NCBI RefSeq assembly: GCF_002298975.1
Contig: NZ_DBMV01000041.1
Coordinates: 136,212 to 200,211, forward strand
Source: Ralstonia sp. UBA689
Lineage (GTDB): Bacteria; Pseudomonadota; Gammaproteobacteria; Burkholderiales; Burkholderiaceae
Length of the DNA stretch: 64,000 nt
Reading direction: 5' to 3'
Part shown: positions 61,303-64,000 of the stretch, piece by piece
How positions within the stretch are numbered: the first letter of the stretch is position 1
How the letters are laid out: each line of letters opens with the position of its first letter
Notes under the pieces: generated by a model
What the model saw: only the letters and a program-made list of their open reading frames with translations
Told to the model about the DNA's origin: nothing
Databases searched by the model: none
Position numbers and translations under genes: made by a program

Positions 61303-61324
61303 GATTGGTTGCACTCACCCAATC
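61303..61324. promoter_or_regulatory. Inverted repeat in the betB/regulator gap, possible operator
   Basis: GATTGG and CCAATC with 10 bases between, in the divergent region between betB and the XRE-PAS gene. A shorter dyad ATAGT-N5-ACTAT is at 61353-61367. Both are by-eye calls; the 268-bp gap also holds AT-rich sequence fit for promoters. Confidence 0.35.
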
Positions 61325-61415
61325 GATATGGCCTGGCAATAGGCAGTAATTGATAGTTTTTGACTATTTTCGTGGCGTTATACTGTCACGAACAACTTCC
61401 AGTGAATTCCGCTTC

Positions 61416-62858
61416 ATGACCACCGCCTCGCTCCCGCCGCCCGACGGCCCGCTTGATGACGACAGCTTCGCCGACCGCCTCAAGGGCGTGCTCACGCGCG
61501 GCCGCATCCAGCTCAAGCAGGTGGCGGCGGCGCTGGGTGTGTCGCCCTCGGCGGTGCACAAGTGGACGCGCGGCGGCGAAATCGAATACGCCAACCTGCT
61601 TGCGTTGGCGCGCTTCCTGAACGTGAACTGGCTGTGGCTGCGCTACGGCGACCGCGCGCTGGCCGACCTGGAAGCAAGCCTGAACACCGATGCCCGCGCC
61701 CGCGAAGGCCGCCAGAAGCATCTGGCCGCCATCATGGAAAGCGAGGCGCGCATGACCTTCGCTCAGGAGATTTCGGGCGTGGTTACGTGGGAGTGGAACC
61801 TGCTGACGGATGCCGTCGCCTACTCGCCCAACGCCGTGCGCCTGTTCGGCCGGCAGATCCGCACGCTGGACGATTTCTGGCGGTGCGTCGTCCCCGAAGA
61901 TGTGCCCGGCGTGCAGGCTGCCATCACGCAAAACCTGGCCACAGGCGGCGTCTATGCACACGAATTCCGCATAGCGCCGGCGCCGGATGCGGTACGCTGG
62001 ATCGTCTCGCGCGCGACGCTGGTGCGTGACGCGCAGGACCGGCCCGTCAAGATGATCGGCCTGAGCCTGGACATTACCGAGCGCCGCACGGCCGAGGCTG
62101 CGTTGCGCGACTCCGAGGCGCTGCTTGCCAAGGCGCAGCAGATCGCCCATCTCGGCAGTTGGCTCTGGGAGCCCGGCAGCGACGCCTGCCGCTGGACGGA
62201 TGAGGCCTATCGCATCTTCGGCTGGGTGCCGGCCAAGCCGGTGACGATGGCGCACTACCTGGCGACGATCGTTCCCGCCGACCGCGCGCGCGTGCAGGCT
62301 GTGCTGGATCAGGCCGTCGCCACACGCCGGCCGTATCGCGTCGAATACAGCATCACCCTGCCCGACGGCACGCGCCGCCACATTCGCGAAGAAGGCGAGG
62401 CGCAGGACCCGGCCGCCGCCACGCCGGTGATGATCGGCGCGGCACAGGACGTAACGGACGAAGTCGAGGCACAGGCCGCTTTCCGCGACAGCGAGGCCAA
62501 GTTGCGCACGCTGTTCGAGCAGGCGCCGGTCGGCATTGCACACGTGAGCCTGGAAGGCCGCTGCCTGCGCGCCAACCCCTGGCTGTGCGGGCTGCTGGGC
62601 CAATCGGAGGCCGAACTGCAGCAACGCACGCTGCTCGACCTCACGCACCGCGACGACCTCGCGCGCCACCTGCGTCAGTACGGCGAACTGCTGGCGGGCA
62701 CGGTGCCAGCCTACGCGCTCTCGCTGCAACTGGTACGCGGCGATGGCTCCGCCGTGCCGGTGCGCGTGACCACGTCGCTGGCGCGCGATCCGATCTCGGG
62801 GGCGCCGCTGCATCTGATTACCGTGGTGGACGCGGTACCCGAGGCGGGCACGTCGTAG
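61416..62858 (+). CDS. XRE-family HTH regulator with three PAS domains
   Basis: A 480-residue protein. An N-terminal Cro/C1-type helix-turn-helix (FADRLKGVLTRGRIQLKQVAAALGVSPSAVHKW, about 18-50) is followed by three PAS domains (about 115-225, 233-345 and 352-470), two of them ending in the PAC-type ITERRT and DVTDEV sequences. There is no kinase, GGDEF or other output. It is divergent from betB and is the only regulator beside the betaine genes, where BetI (TetR type) would be usual. The sensed signal is unknown. Confidence 0.85.
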   Translation: MTTASLPPPDGPLDDDSFADRLKGVLTRGRIQLKQVAAALGVSPSAVHKWTRGGEIEYANLLALARFLNVNWLWLRYGDRALADLEASLNTDARAREGRQKHLAAIMESEARMTFAQEISGVVTWEWNLLTDAVAYSPNAVRLFGRQIRTLDDFWRCVVPEDVPGVQAAITQNLATGGVYAHEFRIAPAPDAVRWIVSRATLVRDAQDRPVKMIGLSLDITERRTAEAALRDSEALLAKAQQIAHLGSWLWEPGSDACRWTDEAYRIFGWVPAKPVTMAHYLATIVPADRARVQAVLDQAVATRRPYRVEYSITLPDGTRRHIREEGEAQDPAAATPVMIGAAQDVTDEVEAQAAFRDSEAKLRTLFEQAPVGIAHVSLEGRCLRANPWLCGLLGQSEAELQQRTLLDLTHRDDLARHLRQYGELLAGTVPAYALSLQLVRGDGSAVPVRVTTSLARDPISGAPLHLITVVDAVPEAGTS

Positions 62859-62891
62859 CGCCAGCAGGCGCGCTGCCCGCCGCCACCAGAC

Positions 62892-62913
62892 GTTACATAC
62901 GTCAACTTGTAAC
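62892..62913. promoter_or_regulatory. Inverted repeat GTTACA-N10-TGTAAC before the last gene
   Basis: Perfect 6-base arms with a 10-base spacer, about 165 bp upstream of the transporter start. It could be an operator; no family can be assigned. Confidence 0.35.
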
Positions 62914-63077
62914 AACCCCGTCAATCGTTGCGACTGATTTCCCGGCAAGCCAGGAGGGCCGGCTTAGACTCACCCTGAAGCACCTTTAGTTTATTTATTT
63001 ACCTCCAGTCAACTCGCGCGCCGCCGGCGCTCAAGGCTTTTCTCGCCGGCCAAGCGCACAGAACAAGGAGACCGGTT

Positions 63078-64000
63078 TTGCCCTCTTCCTCCGCCGCCCG
63101 CGCGGCACATCACAAACGCACGCTGCAGTGGGGTTACCGCTGGGCGCTGTGGGCCGCCATTCTGTGGGGCGCCTGGTATGTGCCGGGCACTGCTGTCTGG
63201 CATGAATCGCCGTTTGCCACCATCGACCTCTCCGACCCGCGCGTCTTCCTGACCAGTGCAGCCGTCATCACAACCTTCCACTGCTGCATGGTGGTGATAT
63301 TCCAGTGGGTGTGGCTGGGCACGCTCGGCAAGCTGGGGGATTACTTCCGCACCATCGGCCAGTTCCGCAAGATCTCGCGCTGGTACTTCATTGCCGCGAT
63401 TGCCGGGGGGCTGATGGCCAACTTCGGCTCATACCTGGCGATGGGTTATGTGGGCGCGGTGTTTGCAGCAGTGGCCGGTCTGCTGTATCCGGTGGTGGGC
63501 GCCACCGTGGCCAAGCTCTGGTACAACGAGCGCATCAGCGCGCGAGCGACCGTGGGTATTGCCATCATCATCGGCGGCGGCGTGGCGATCTACGTGCCGG
63601 CACTGCTGGCCGAATCGCACAGCGGCAACAACCAGTGGATCGGCTACCTGGGCGGCGCGATGGCAGCCATCGGCTGGGGGCTGGAAGGCGCCATCGTCGG
63701 GCGCGCCATGGACGTGACCGACCCCGACTGCGGCGTGTCGATCCGTTACACCGCCGAGGCCATCTATTGGGTGGTCTTCGTGCTGCCGGCCATTGCGCTG
63801 TTCGCCCACTTGCCGATCAGCGTTACGGAAATCGCTTCGGGCATCGTGCATAGCAAGGCACTGCTATGGCTGGCGGTGGGCGGACTCACGTTCTCCTTCT
63901 GCGCGGTGGCCTGGTACAAGTCCTTCCCGTTGATCGGCGTGGGGCGCGGGCAGGCGCTGGGCGCGTTCTACGCCCTATTCGCCACCCTCTTCACCGCCAT
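63078..64000 (+). CDS. DMT-like membrane transporter (partial, runs off window end)
   Basis: At least 307 residues are visible and no stop is reached. Translation starts at TTG 63078, seven bases after AAGGAG. The protein has about eight visible hydrophobic helices, including ILWGAWYVPGTAVW, YFIAAIAGGLMANFGSYLAMGYVGAVFAA and IIIGGGVAIYVPALLA. The repeated pattern and the ERISARATVGIAIIIGGG segment fit the DMT (EamA-like) superfamily. It follows the XRE-PAS gene on the same strand; the betaine locus next door hints at an osmolyte or amine substrate, but that is inference. Confidence 0.7.
   Translation, partial: MPSSSAARAAHHKRTLQWGYRWALWAAILWGAWYVPGTAVWHESPFATIDLSDPRVFLTSAAVITTFHCCMVVIFQWVWLGTLGKLGDYFRTIGQFRKISRWYFIAAIAGGLMANFGSYLAMGYVGAVFAAVAGLLYPVVGATVAKLWYNERISARATVGIAIIIGGGVAIYVPALLAESHSGNNQWIGYLGGAMAAIGWGLEGAIVGRAMDVTDPDCGVSIRYTAEAIYWVVFVLPAIALFAHLPISVTEIASGIVHSKALLWLAVGGLTFSFCAVAWYKSFPLIGVGRGQALGAFYALFATLFTA

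Noticed and set aside
61350..61415. Longer start for the XRE-PAS gene at TTG 61350
   Set aside because: The added residues are hydrophobic and cover the probable promoter; homology begins at ATG 61416.
61386..62948. Open frame of 520 codons on the minus strand
   Set aside because: Antisense to the XRE-PAS gene; composition is typical of shadow frames.

Overview
The window is high-GC, gene-dense chromosomal DNA from a betaproteobacterium of the order Burkholderiales. Gene content and order point most strongly to Ralstonia (R. pickettii / R. solanacearum group): a complete aa3 cytochrome c oxidase assembly cluster, a porin-glnK-amtB nitrogen operon, gshA-gshB next to a regulatory PTS, and a CIRCE element in front of rpoH. 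The genus assignment is inference from protein sequences and layout. I see no rRNA, tRNA, CRISPR array, insertion sequence or prophage. The DNA reads as core chromosome with a few accessory patches.

Layout. 0.2-5.7 kb: ybiB, a pirin, an OsmC protein and a membrane PAS-GGDEF cyclase. 5.8-6.9 kb: rpoH behind a perfect CIRCE operator and a sigma-E-like promoter. 6.9-17 kb: the cytochrome oxidase cluster, nearly all on the minus strand (DUF2244, ctaC, ctaD, a 44-residue protein, ctaG, DUF2970, ctaE, surf1, an SCO-like protein, ctaA, ctaB, sco1). 17-26.5 kb: housekeeping genes (a BioC-like methyltransferase, comF, trmL, gpsA, secB, grxC, rhodanese, gpmA, ctpA, a ThiF/MoeB-like protein, bfr, bfd). 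26.7-31.6 kb: gshA-gshB-EIIA-HPr-EI. 31.6-35 kb: a 400-bp gap with a candidate small RNA, then a sigma-54 nitrogen operon (TorF porin, glnK, amtB). 35.3-38 kb: ubiK, a DUF1269 protein and comM. 38-42.7 kb: a MarR/MFS pair with two operators, a LysE exporter, a lipoprotein, a macro-domain protein and a TlpA-like protein. 42.7-47.5 kb: dctD-dctB-dctA with a sigma-54 promoter at dctA. 47.9-54 kb: a ferredoxin-like protein, a hydrolase, dacA, ybeD, a LysR/DUF2917 pair, lipB and lipA. 54-57 kb: a repeat-containing secreted protein, a quinone-reductase-like MDR/LysR pair and a small membrane protein. 57-64 kb: TorF porin, betA and betB, a divergent XRE-PAS regulator, and a transporter cut by the window end.

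How it works together. The oxidase cluster supplies structural subunits, CuA/CuB metallation (SCO1, Cox11), heme A synthesis (CtaA, CtaB) and SURF1, so it can be read as one assembly line. The PTS genes have no sugar permease beside them, which suggests a regulatory phosphorelay. Two separate loci (porin-glnK-amtB and dctA) carry recognisable sigma-54 promoters, one with an NtrC-like box upstream. The most novel-looking items are the candidate anti-Shine-Dalgarno small RNA at about 31.77-31.85 kb, the DPYTQG-repeat exported protein, and the XRE-PAS-PAS-PAS regulator standing where BetI would be expected.
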